Assembly (NCBI GenBank): GCA_946482545.1
Contig: CAMLRX010000153.1
Coordinates: forward strand, 1 to 11,448
DNA: 11,448 nucleotides
Direction: 5' to 3'
Origin: an uncultured Flavihumibacter sp.
Lineage (GTDB): Bacteria > Bacteroidota > Bacteroidia > Chitinophagales > Chitinophagaceae
Below the pieces are notes generated by a model, which worked only from the letters and a program-made list of their open reading frames with translations, was not told the DNA's origin and did no database searches. This document shows positions 1 to 6,247 of the stretch, piece by piece (position 1 is the stretch's first letter; each line of letters opens with the position of its first letter). Both the position numbers and the translations under genes were made by a program.

Positions 1-56
1 TGTCGATGCGGGCAAGCGAGTACATTATGGACGAAATGAAAAAACAAAACCTCTGA
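1..56 (+). CDS. C-terminal end of a probable GMC-family oxidoreductase (5' truncated)
   Basis: An open frame enters from the left edge (first full codon at base 3) and stops with TGA at 54-56. It encodes SMRASEYIMDEMKKQNL. This resembles the extreme C-terminus of Bacteroidota GMC (FAD-dependent glucose-methanol-choline) oxidoreductases, which often end in an Arg-Ala-x-(D/E)-Tyr helix followed by a Lys-rich tail. The next gene, 7 bases downstream, encodes a gluconate 2-dehydrogenase subunit 3 family protein, the usual partner of such flavoproteins, which supports the call. Only 17 residues are visible, so neither the FAD-binding domain nor the substrate can be assessed. The identity is inferred from context plus a short match. 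Confidence 0.55.
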   Translation, partial: SMRASEYIMDEMKKQNL

Positions 57-63
57 TCTGGTT

Positions 64-714
64 ATGGATAGAAGGAAATCACTCAAACTGATTGCTACCG
101 GTGCTATCGCTTCAGGTGCGGTTGCTGCTGGCTGTGCTACTTCCGATGAAAAGGACGTAAAGAAAGAAGAACCCGCTTTCAACTTCGACAGGGCCGCGCC
201 GGAACTGGAAAGAGACACGGCGTTGATGGCACAAATCTTCTTTACCAAAGAAGAAATGGAAACCATCACCGTGTTGTCCGATATCATCATCCCGGCAGAT
301 GAAGTGAGCGGCAGCGCTTCGCAGGCCGGTGTGCCTGCATTTATAGAGTTCATCGTGAAAGACATGCCCAGGCACCAGGTGCCCATGCGCGGCGGACTGC
401 GCTGGCTCAATTTGCAATGTCTTAAACGGTACGAAAAACCGTTCGTGGCCTGTTCGCCGGAACAAAGAATAGAGATGGTAGATCTAATAGCTTACCCCAA
501 CAAAGCCAAAAAAGAAATGGCACAGGGCGTAGCTTTCTTTTCACTCATGCGAAACCTCACTGCCACCGGATTCTATACCTCCGAAATGGGCGTGAAGGAT
601 ATTGGTTACGCTGGCAACAAGCCCAACCAATGGAACGGCGTGCCGGCAGAAGTGCTGGCGCAATACAACATGGCTTATTCTGAGAAGGAGTTGAAAGAAT
701 GCCTGAGTTTCTGA
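64..714 (+). CDS. Gluconate 2-dehydrogenase subunit 3 family lipoprotein
   Basis: This 216-residue exported protein resembles the gluconate 2-dehydrogenase subunit 3 family (Pfam Gluconate_2-dh3), small partners of membrane-associated GMC flavoprotein dehydrogenases that oxidise sugars or sugar acids outside the cytoplasm. The N-terminus has a twin-arginine-like signal (DRRKSLKLI, Arg3-Arg4), a small hydrophobic stretch (about residues 9-22) and a lipobox-like AAGC with Cys24, so Tat export followed by lipid attachment is likely. Residues after Cys24 are rich in Asp, Glu and Lys, forming a linker to about residue 40. The family-like region follows (about 55-210), including ETITVLSDIIIPADE and the later GLRWL stretch. 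The ATG at 64 lies 7 bases after the upstream stop, so the two were probably co-transcribed. The true substrate is unknown; gluconate should not be assumed, since Bacteroidota homologues often sit beside oxidoreductases acting on other sugars. Confidence 0.82.
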   Translation: MDRRKSLKLIATGAIASGAVAAGCATSDEKDVKKEEPAFNFDRAAPELERDTALMAQIFFTKEEMETITVLSDIIIPADEVSGSASQAGVPAFIEFIVKDMPRHQVPMRGGLRWLNLQCLKRYEKPFVACSPEQRIEMVDLIAYPNKAKKEMAQGVAFFSLMRNLTATGFYTSEMGVKDIGYAGNKPNQWNGVPAEVLAQYNMAYSEKELKECLSF

Positions 715-727
715 GCGAATAACTCAG
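703..727. terminator. Small inverted repeat over two convergent stop codons, possible bidirectional terminator
   Basis: CTGAGTT (703-709) is perfectly complementary to AACTCAG (721-727) around an 11-base loop. An alternative 6-bp stem uses 710-715 and 723-728. The repeat spans the stop codon of the subunit 3 gene (712-714) and that of folK (724-726, minus strand). The 9-base gap leaves no other room for a terminator. No T-tract follows on either strand, so it is not a textbook intrinsic terminator and may be chance. Confidence 0.25.
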
Positions 728-1203
728 ACTTCGGTAGCTTCAAGTTCATCTGTGCATTCGTTCAGCAATACCCCAACGGTTTTATGCAGGACCGGGTGTA
801 CAAATGTGCTGGCAATTGCATTCAGCGGCGTAAGCACGAACCTGCGGAAAGCCATCTGAGGATGTGGTATGGTCAGTTCAGGTGATGAAAGTACCAGGTC
901 GTTGAAAAAAATAATATCAATATCGATGAGGCGGGGTCCGTATTTCTCCTCCCTTACCCGCCCGCATTCCCCTTCAATAGCAAGCAATACTTTCAGCAAC
1001 TCCTTTGGCCCGAGCACCGTCTCCACCAGCAAAGCCTGGTTGAGAAAGGCGGGCTGATCGGTTTTGCCCCAGGCTTCCGTTGCATAAAATGGGGAAATTT
1101 GTTGAATGAAACCAGCCTTTTTCCCGATCAAAATGGCCGCCCGCTCAAGATTTCTCCTTTTTTCACCTAAATTGCCGCCTATCAGTAAATAAGCCTGATT
1201 CAT
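724..1203 (-). CDS. folK: 2-amino-4-hydroxy-6-hydroxymethyldihydropteridine diphosphokinase (HPPK)
   Basis: This enzyme transfers pyrophosphate from ATP to 6-hydroxymethyl-7,8-dihydropterin, the step before dihydropteroate synthase in cytoplasmic folate synthesis. The protein is 159 residues, the normal size for a single-domain HPPK. Visible family features are the N-terminal LLIGGNLGEKRRNL, the pterin-loop region TEAWGKTDQPAFLNQ (about 42-56), GRVREEKYGPRLIDIDI (81-97) with Arg82/84/91 and the Mg-binding pair Asp94 and Asp96, and IPHP with His114. The frame stays open upstream to an ATG at 1266, but family similarity begins at the ATG at 1201-1203; the extra 21 residues would fill the promoter region and look unlike HPPK. 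It converges on the subunit 3 gene and diverges from sppA. There is no fusion to FolB or FolP. Confidence 0.95.
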   Translation of the reverse strand: MNQAYLLIGGNLGEKRRNLERAAILIGKKAGFIQQISPFYATEAWGKTDQPAFLNQALLVETVLGPKELLKVLLAIEGECGRVREEKYGPRLIDIDIIFFNDLVLSSPELTIPHPQMAFRRFVLTPLNAIASTFVHPVLHKTVGVLLNECTDELEATEV

Positions 1204-1265
1204 ATATCCGCCAGGTTGAAGGTTGCAAATATCTTTAAATTTATTTTCAAAGAACCGGTAGCACA
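1204..1265. promoter_or_regulatory. Divergent promoter region between folK and sppA
   Basis: This 62-base AT-rich gap is the only place where divergent promoters for folK and sppA can sit. On the minus strand, GATATTTG (1233-1226) differs by one base from the Bacteroidota -7 consensus TAnnTTTG. The nearest upstream TTTG (1251-1248) is only 14 bases away, closer than usual. On the plus strand, TATCTTTA (1230-1237) and TATTTTCA (1242-1249) are imperfect -7 candidates, the second with a TTG 16 bases upstream (1223-1225). Neither start codon has a Shine-Dalgarno sequence. That promoters exist here follows from the divergent layout; the exact boxes are tentative. Confidence 0.45.
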
Positions 1266-3050
1266 ATGAGAAGTTTCTTCAAATTTTTTTTCGCCTCCCT
1301 GCTGGCGCTCGTCGTTTTCTCGCTGATAGGCTTTTTTATCATGATGATGGTGGTGGCCGGTCTTACTTCAAAGGAGCCGGAAGCCGTGGCTGCGAAATCG
1401 GTGCTGGTACTCGACCTCGGGATGCCGTATCTGGAACAGGAACTGCAGGATCCTATCGCTGAAATCTCAGGTGAATCAGACCGGTTGATACCTGGTTTAT
1501 ACGATGTGGTGCGATTGATTGATAAGGCCGCCAAAGATTCTTCCATTAAAGCGCTCTATATTAAGGCCGGAAACAATCCCAATGGTTTTGCTGCTTCTGA
1601 AGAGCTCCGGAATGCCGTGATCCGCTTTCGTTCCAGAAGAAAACCAGTGATCGCCTATGCTGAATTCATTGCTCAGAAAGCATATTTCGTGGCGAACGCA
1701 GCCAACAAGGTGTACGTGCATCCGAAGGGAACTTTGGAATGGATGGGACTTTCGGCACAGATTCCTTTCATTAAAGGCACGCTTGAAAAACTGGAGATAG
1801 AACCGCAGATATTTTATGCGGGCAAATTCAAAAGCGCCACAGAGCCGCTCCGTGAATATAAAATGACCGATGCCAATAAACTCCAGACCTTGGAAATGCT
1901 GGAAGATATGTATCGTCGGATGCTGATCACCACAGCAGAGGCACGTCAGGTAGATACGGCCACACTGCGCGCACTTACCTTGAATGCTACCATCAAAACC
2001 GCAAAGGATGCCGTTGCGCAAAAACTGATAGACGGCCTGAAATATGATGATGAAGTGAAAGCTGAATTCCGTACACACCTCAAACTCGCAAAAGATGCTG
2101 CTATTTCGTTTGTAAGCATGGGCAGTTATTCCAAAGCGGTGAATTACAAACGAACCGGCTCCATGTCCAACAGGATCGCTGTAATTTATGCGGAAGGAGA
2201 TATCGTTTCAGGGAAGGGCGCTGAAGGGCAGATTGGTTCCGATACTTACCGTAATCTTATCCATAAAGCCCGCACCGATAAAGCTGTGAAGGCCATCGTG
2301 CTCCGGATCAATTCAGGTGGAGGTTCTTCTATCGCGAGTGAAACCATCTGGCGGGAATTGTCGCTGGCCCGGAAAGACAAGCCCGTTGTGGTGAGTTTTG
2401 GCGATGTGGCCGCTTCCGGCGGATACTATATGGCTTGCGCGGGCGATAGTATTTTCGCGCAGCCCAATACAATCACGGGTTCGATTGGTGTATTCGGGAT
2501 GATCTTCAACCTGCAAAAATTCATGGATCAGAAACTGGGCATTACTTTCGACGGCGTGAAAACCGCGCCGCTGGCGGATATGGGCAACGCCTTCCGGCCA
2601 TTAAATGAAACGGAAAAAGCCTGGATCCAACAGGAGATCGACAACATCTACCTTGATTTCAAAACCCGTGTTGCAGATGCCCGTAAACTTTCATTGGAGT
2701 ATGTGGACAGCATTGCACAGGGCCGTGTATGGACAGGTGAGCGTGCGCTGAAGCTTGGTCTCGTAGACAAGCTCGGTGGGCTGGAAGATGCCATCACATG
2801 CGCTGCGCGCATGGCCAAAGTGACCGACTACAGGGTGCGTGAATTCCCGGAGCCGCAATCCTTCCTTGATAAAATTTTCAACACAGGCAAAGAAGCCGTC
2901 AGGACAAATGCCCTGAAAGAAGAACTCGGCGCCGAAGGATATGCCCTGTACCAACGCGCGAGGTTCATCCGTCAGCACCTGAACCAGGCGCAAACCCGTA
3001 TGCCATTCGATATCCTGGTACACCCAGGCAGGTTTTCCGTAGAACAATAA
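1266..3050 (+). CDS. sppA: Signal peptide peptidase SppA, 67K (long, two-domain) type
   Basis: This is a membrane-anchored serine protease that degrades signal peptides left in the membrane after secretion. The 594 residues match the long SppA type with tandem peptidase S49 domains. A single N-terminal membrane segment spans about residues 9-32. The N-terminal S49 domain (about 45-290) supplies the general base in AGKFKSATEPL, where Lys189 corresponds to E. coli SppA Lys209. The C-terminal domain (about 300-540) has LRINSGGGS (346-354) and the nucleophile motif AASGGYY with Ser384, followed by TGSIGVFG. Both members of the Ser-Lys dyad are therefore present, split between domains as expected. 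The ATG at 1266 puts the hydrophobic anchor straight after a short basic start. The ABC permease gene begins 3 bases after the stop, suggesting co-transcription. Confidence 0.95.
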   Translation: MRSFFKFFFASLLALVVFSLIGFFIMMMVVAGLTSKEPEAVAAKSVLVLDLGMPYLEQELQDPIAEISGESDRLIPGLYDVVRLIDKAAKDSSIKALYIKAGNNPNGFAASEELRNAVIRFRSRRKPVIAYAEFIAQKAYFVANAANKVYVHPKGTLEWMGLSAQIPFIKGTLEKLEIEPQIFYAGKFKSATEPLREYKMTDANKLQTLEMLEDMYRRMLITTAEARQVDTATLRALTLNATIKTAKDAVAQKLIDGLKYDDEVKAEFRTHLKLAKDAAISFVSMGSYSKAVNYKRTGSMSNRIAVIYAEGDIVSGKGAEGQIGSDTYRNLIHKARTDKAVKAIVLRINSGGGSSIASETIWRELSLARKDKPVVVSFGDVAASGGYYMACAGDSIFAQPNTITGSIGVFGMIFNLQKFMDQKLGITFDGVKTAPLADMGNAFRPLNETEKAWIQQEIDNIYLDFKTRVADARKLSLEYVDSIAQGRVWTGERALKLGLVDKLGGLEDAITCAARMAKVTDYRVREFPEPQSFLDKIFNTGKEAVRTNALKEELGAEGYALYQRARFIRQHLNQAQTRMPFDILVHPGRFSVEQ

Positions 3051-3053
3051 TAC

Positions 3054-4160
3054 ATGAGTAAACAATACAGCCAGGTCAGGGCCACGATGGCCGTCGCGAA
3101 AGCGAGTCTGCGCGCTATTTTCAGAAGCCCTTCCACCGTGGTGTTCAGCCTCGGTTTCCCCCTGATTTTTATTCTGGTTTTCGGCTTCCTCGGAAGCGGT
3201 GGTAAAGTTTCACTGAAAGTGGGCTTCGATCCTGCTTCAGATACCAGTAATATCGTGTTTCAATCGTTGAAGGATTTGAAAGGGCTCAATATACAATCCG
3301 GCACTTACGCTTCGATGATGGAAGAATTGCAGAAAGGAAGAATGACTGCGTTGCTGAACATCATTCCGCCGAAGGCGGGCGATTCATCCTATAAAATAAG
3401 TATCCTCACTTCTGATGCCGTGAACCCGCAACAGGTGCAGGTATTGCGTTCTTTGCTGGAGGGAAAAATCAGCGGGCTGAACGCGGCGTTGTTCCCGAAC
3501 CGCCCCACCATCGCCCAGGTAGAAGTGGCGTCTCAGGCGATTAAAGGCCGGGTGTACCGTACCATCGACTTTATTCTTCCTGGCCAGTTGGGCTTCTCTT
3601 TACTGAGTGCAGGTGTTTTCGGCGTGGCGTTCCTTTTCATCGGCTTGCGGCAAACGCTTGTGCTGAAGCGGTTCTTCGCCACACCGGTTACCCGCACTTC
3701 CATCCTGGTGGGAGAGGGCATCAGCCGGGTGATTTTCCAGCTTTCAACGGCTGTAGTGATTTTACTGGTGGGACATTTTTTCTTCCAGTTCACGCTGGTG
3801 CATGGATGGGTTACTTTTATCGAATTACTGGTATTGAGCCTGATCGGATTATTCGTTTTTATGGGCTTCGGCTTTGTTGTGAGCGGCATCGCAAAGAATG
3901 AATCGGCTGTGCCGCCCATCGCCAATATTGTAACTATGCCCCAGTTCCTGCTGGCAGGTACTTTTTTCTCCATCGACGCTTTCCCCGCCTGGCTGCAGCC
4001 GTTTTGCAGGGTGCTGCCGTTGACCTACCTCAACGATGCCATGCGCAATGTGGCATTTGAGGGGATGCACCTCGCAGACTGCGGCAAACAACTCGGTGCG
4101 TTGGGCATCTGGATCGTTTTGGTGTATGCCGCTGCCGTGAAGTTGTTCAGGTGGGAGTAG
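3054..4160 (+). CDS. ABC-2 type transporter permease
   Basis: This 368-residue membrane protein has the ABC-2 permease layout: one membrane helix near the N-terminus (about 26-47), a soluble loop of about 125 residues (48-172), then five more predicted helices (about 178-198, 226-248, 253-278, 285-306, 346-364). Family-like motifs are KRFFATPVTR (205-214), between helices 2 and 3, and LAGTFFSIDAFPAWLQP followed by LPLTYLNDAMRN near the end. Such permeases pair with a separate ATPase to export drugs, lipids or polysaccharides, or act in membrane maintenance. No ATP-binding protein is encoded next to it or elsewhere in the window. It starts 3 bases after sppA and probably shares its transcript. 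The substrate cannot be predicted. Confidence 0.88.
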   Translation: MSKQYSQVRATMAVAKASLRAIFRSPSTVVFSLGFPLIFILVFGFLGSGGKVSLKVGFDPASDTSNIVFQSLKDLKGLNIQSGTYASMMEELQKGRMTALLNIIPPKAGDSSYKISILTSDAVNPQQVQVLRSLLEGKISGLNAALFPNRPTIAQVEVASQAIKGRVYRTIDFILPGQLGFSLLSAGVFGVAFLFIGLRQTLVLKRFFATPVTRTSILVGEGISRVIFQLSTAVVILLVGHFFFQFTLVHGWVTFIELLVLSLIGLFVFMGFGFVVSGIAKNESAVPPIANIVTMPQFLLAGTFFSIDAFPAWLQPFCRVLPLTYLNDAMRNVAFEGMHLADCGKQLGALGIWIVLVYAAAVKLFRWE

Positions 4161-4171
4161 CCCTAAATTCG

Positions 4172-4179
4172 TAATATTG
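4172..4179 (+). promoter_or_regulatory. Possible Bacteroidota-type -7 box before DUF3822
   Basis: TAATATTG matches TAnnTTTG except for one base and lies in the 23-base gap between the permease stop and the DUF3822 start codon at 4184. The closest TTG upstream (4143-4145) is 26 bases away, longer than the usual spacing. If the box is used, transcription would start at or within a few bases of the ATG, giving a nearly leaderless message. Except for the 28 bases before the final permease gene, this is the widest gap in the plus-strand run, so an internal promoter here is plausible. Confidence 0.3.
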
Positions 4180-4183
4180 CAGC

Positions 4184-5056
4184 ATGACCAGCAGTATTGA
4201 ATTGATCCCTTCTTTCAAAATAGGCAATCCGTTCAGGGAAGGCGGCCAGGAAAACGACCGGCACCTGCTCCTGGAGATAGGTGGCAGATCGGTTACGCTC
4301 GCCGTGTACAATGGTGAAAAACAACTGCTCACCGGGCTGGAACATTACCAGTTGCCCGAATCATTCGAAGAGATTTACCGCCAGTTGGAAGATTTCCTGC
4401 TCACCCACGAATGGATCAGGAAACAATACCGCGCAGTATGGATTTGTTTTAATACCAGCGATGCCATGCTTTTCCCCGAGGAATTACACGATCCTTCCAT
4501 CCAGGAATTGGTACTGAACACCGTTTCGGGTGATCTTCCCGATGGAGACGTGATCAATGAACTGGTAGAAAAATGTGGCTTCTATTGTGTGTACCGGGTA
4601 CCTTCTTCTTTGTACGACCTCATCGGTTCCCGTTTCGGAGAGGAATCCGCCACACATATTTATTCCGTTATGGCCCGGTTCAATGCTGTCAATCCCGTTC
4701 AGGATGAAATGGAAGTCGTGATTGGCGCTGGCAGAATGACAGTTCAGCTTACATTGGGTGGAAAACTTCAACTCATGCAGTCTTACCCATGCGGCAATGG
4801 CGTGGAAGCGGCTTACTTCCTGCTCAATATCCGCCAGCAGTTCGGGCTGGATGCGGAAACCATTCCGGTCGTATTGAGCGGCATGGTGGAAATGGACTCC
4901 GCGCTGGAACAGGAGATCAGCAAGTATTTCCGGGAAACACGCTTCGCGGAAAAGCCTTCAGGCGTGGAACATACGGAAGAATTCAGCCAATACCCCGCAC
5001 ATTATTTTCATACCATATCTAAACTGGCATTATGCGTATCATCAGCGGTAGCTTAG
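4184..5056 (+). CDS. DUF3822 family protein
   Basis: This is a 290-residue soluble protein of unknown function resembling the Bacteroidota family DUF3822. No signal peptide or membrane segment is visible. Two similar stretches stand out: HLLLEIGGRSVTLAVYNGEK (about 27-46) and MEVVIGAGRMTVQLTLGGK (about 176-194), each a run of beta strands with a turn glycine. The second is followed by a helix-rich part and VVLSGMVEMD (about 229-238). This two-lobe pattern recalls the actin-like (ASKHA/PilM) fold with degraded nucleotide-binding motifs, which is my inference. The last 25 bases overlap the start of rsmD, suggesting translational coupling. As I recall, DUF3822 genes often neighbour rsmD in Bacteroidota, so a role linked to ribosome assembly or rRNA methylation is possible but unproven. 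Confidence 0.8.
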   Translation: MTSSIELIPSFKIGNPFREGGQENDRHLLLEIGGRSVTLAVYNGEKQLLTGLEHYQLPESFEEIYRQLEDFLLTHEWIRKQYRAVWICFNTSDAMLFPEELHDPSIQELVLNTVSGDLPDGDVINELVEKCGFYCVYRVPSSLYDLIGSRFGEESATHIYSVMARFNAVNPVQDEMEVVIGAGRMTVQLTLGGKLQLMQSYPCGNGVEAAYFLLNIRQQFGLDAETIPVVLSGMVEMDSALEQEISKYFRETRFAEKPSGVEHTEEFSQYPAHYFHTISKLALCVSSAVA

Positions 5057-5571
5057 GAGGAAGAAAAGTAAGTCCTCCCGCTAAAATGCCCTACACACGC
5101 CCCACCACCGATATCGCGAAAGAGGGGCTTTTCAACATTATCCAGAACAATATTGAAATAGAAGGCATCAAAACGCTGGACCTTTTCGGGGGCACCGGCA
5201 GCATCAGTTACGAACTGGGTTCCCGTGGCGCCACGGATCAGACCATCGTGGAGAAAGATCCCACCATGCATGCTTTCATCAAAAAAACGGCGGCAGAACT
5301 TGGACTAAAGCACCTTGATGTGGTGAAAAGTGAAGTGTTCAAATTCATGGACCTGTGCCAGGAGCAATATGATCTGATCTTCGCAGGCCCACCGTATGCG
5401 CTGGAAACGATCGACCTGCTTCCGGTGAAAGTGGTGGAGAAAAAACTCCTGAAGCCCAACGGCTGGTTCATCCTGGAACATACGCCGCGGAACCACTATG
5501 AGGGCTATCCGCTGTTCGTGCAGGAACGGAACTATGGCACCACAGTATTCTCATTCTTCATCAACCGGTAA
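5032..5571 (+). CDS. rsmD: RsmD-family RNA methyltransferase
   Basis: This probably methylates N2 of the 16S rRNA guanine equivalent to E. coli G966, using S-adenosylmethionine. The 179 residues fit the single-domain Rossmann-fold family. The N-terminus MRIISGSLGGRK and RPTTDIAKEGLFNI (23-36) are RsmD hallmarks. Motif I is LDLFGGTG (49-56), which binds the methyl donor, and an acidic residue follows in IVEKD (72-76). The catalytic motif IV reads AGPPY (118-122), whereas most family members have Asp-Pro-Pro-(Tyr/Phe), so Gly119 is notable. FILEH (146-150) fits the later strand. The ATG at 5032 overlaps DUF3822 by 25 bases and matches the conserved family start. bioD begins one base after the stop. 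Confidence 0.92.
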   Translation: MRIISGSLGGRKVSPPAKMPYTRPTTDIAKEGLFNIIQNNIEIEGIKTLDLFGGTGSISYELGSRGATDQTIVEKDPTMHAFIKKTAAELGLKHLDVVKSEVFKFMDLCQEQYDLIFAGPPYALETIDLLPVKVVEKKLLKPNGWFILEHTPRNHYEGYPLFVQERNYGTTVFSFFINR

Positions 5572-5572
5572 T

Positions 5573-6247
5573 ATGCAGGAAACAACCGTTGTGCCTTACT
5601 TTATTACGGGCATTGGTACCGATGTGGGCAAAACTGTATCGTCCGCGATTGTAGCACGCGCATTGAACGCATGGTACTGGAAGCCTGTTCAGGCCGGACT
5701 GGAACCCGGTACCGATCAGCAAACAGTGGCTGCGTTAGCGGATATTCCTGCCGAAAAAATACTGCCCGAAAGTTATCGTTTGTTGAAACCCGCTTCTCCA
5801 CACTGGGCCGCCAGGGAAGAAAAGATTCAGATCGATCTTAAAAAGATTGCACAGGATTTCAGGAACATACTGGATCACATCAGAAAAAATTCCTCCGGAA
5901 AACAATACCTGTTGATTGAAGGCGCAGGCGGTATCATGGTGCCGCTCAACGAAACGCAATTTGTTGCGGACATGATCAGGCAATTGAATATTCCAGCCAT
6001 ACTGGTGAGCAGGCATTATCTGGGCAGCATCAACCACTCCATGCTTTCCGCAGAATATTGCAGGATGAAAAATATTGAAGTGAAAGGCTGGATTTTCAAC
6101 GGAAGCTATGGCCACTATGCGGAAGAAATCTGCAACTGGACCGGTTTACCTGAACTGGTTGCGTTCCCTGAACTGCCAGCCATCACACAGGAAGTGATTG
6201 CCAAGGAAGCTATGCGTTGCGCGGATACTTTAAAAAGGATATTATGA
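5573..6247 (+). CDS. bioD: ATP-dependent dethiobiotin synthetase BioD
   Basis: BioD forms the ureido ring of dethiobiotin from 7,8-diaminopelargonate, CO2 and ATP, the next-to-last step of biotin synthesis. The protein is 224 residues, normal for the family. Visible motifs are the P-loop GIGTDVGKT (13-21, Lys20), YWKPVQAG with Lys37 matching the conserved E. coli lysine, EGAGGIMVP (116-124) and LGSINHSML (150-158). The frame is open upstream to 5498, but that extension lies inside rsmD and is unlike BioD; the ATG at 5573, one base after the rsmD stop, gives the family-standard N-terminus. The stop overlaps the next gene as ATGA. No bioA, bioB or bioF is in the window, so bioD sits apart from any other biotin genes here. 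Confidence 0.95.
   Translation: MQETTVVPYFITGIGTDVGKTVSSAIVARALNAWYWKPVQAGLEPGTDQQTVAALADIPAEKILPESYRLLKPASPHWAAREEKIQIDLKKIAQDFRNILDHIRKNSSGKQYLLIEGAGGIMVPLNETQFVADMIRQLNIPAILVSRHYLGSINHSMLSAEYCRMKNIEVKGWIFNGSYGHYAEEICNWTGLPELVAFPELPAITQEVIAKEAMRCADTLKRIL

Noticed and set aside
1204..1266. Upstream extension of folK by 21 codons
   Set aside because: HPPK similarity begins at the ATG at 1201-1203, and the extension would fill the divergent promoter region up to the sppA start.
1497..2078. Minus-strand open frame (193 codons) antisense to sppA
   Set aside because: It covers the conserved catalytic Lys region of SppA and has low-complexity composition typical of a shadow frame.
5055..5060. 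Shine-Dalgarno-like AGGAGG
   Set aside because: It encodes the conserved Gly-Gly-Arg of RsmD, and the next ATG is about 25 bases away, so it does not serve a start codon.
5498..5572. Upstream extension of bioD by 25 codons
   Set aside because: It lies inside rsmD, and its translation is rich in Ser and Cys and unlike BioD; the internal Met at 5573 gives the standard N-terminus.
6217..6243. Upstream start for the formyltetrahydrofolate cyclo-ligase
   Set aside because: It falls inside bioD; the ATG at 6244 makes the common four-base ATGA overlap and matches the family start.
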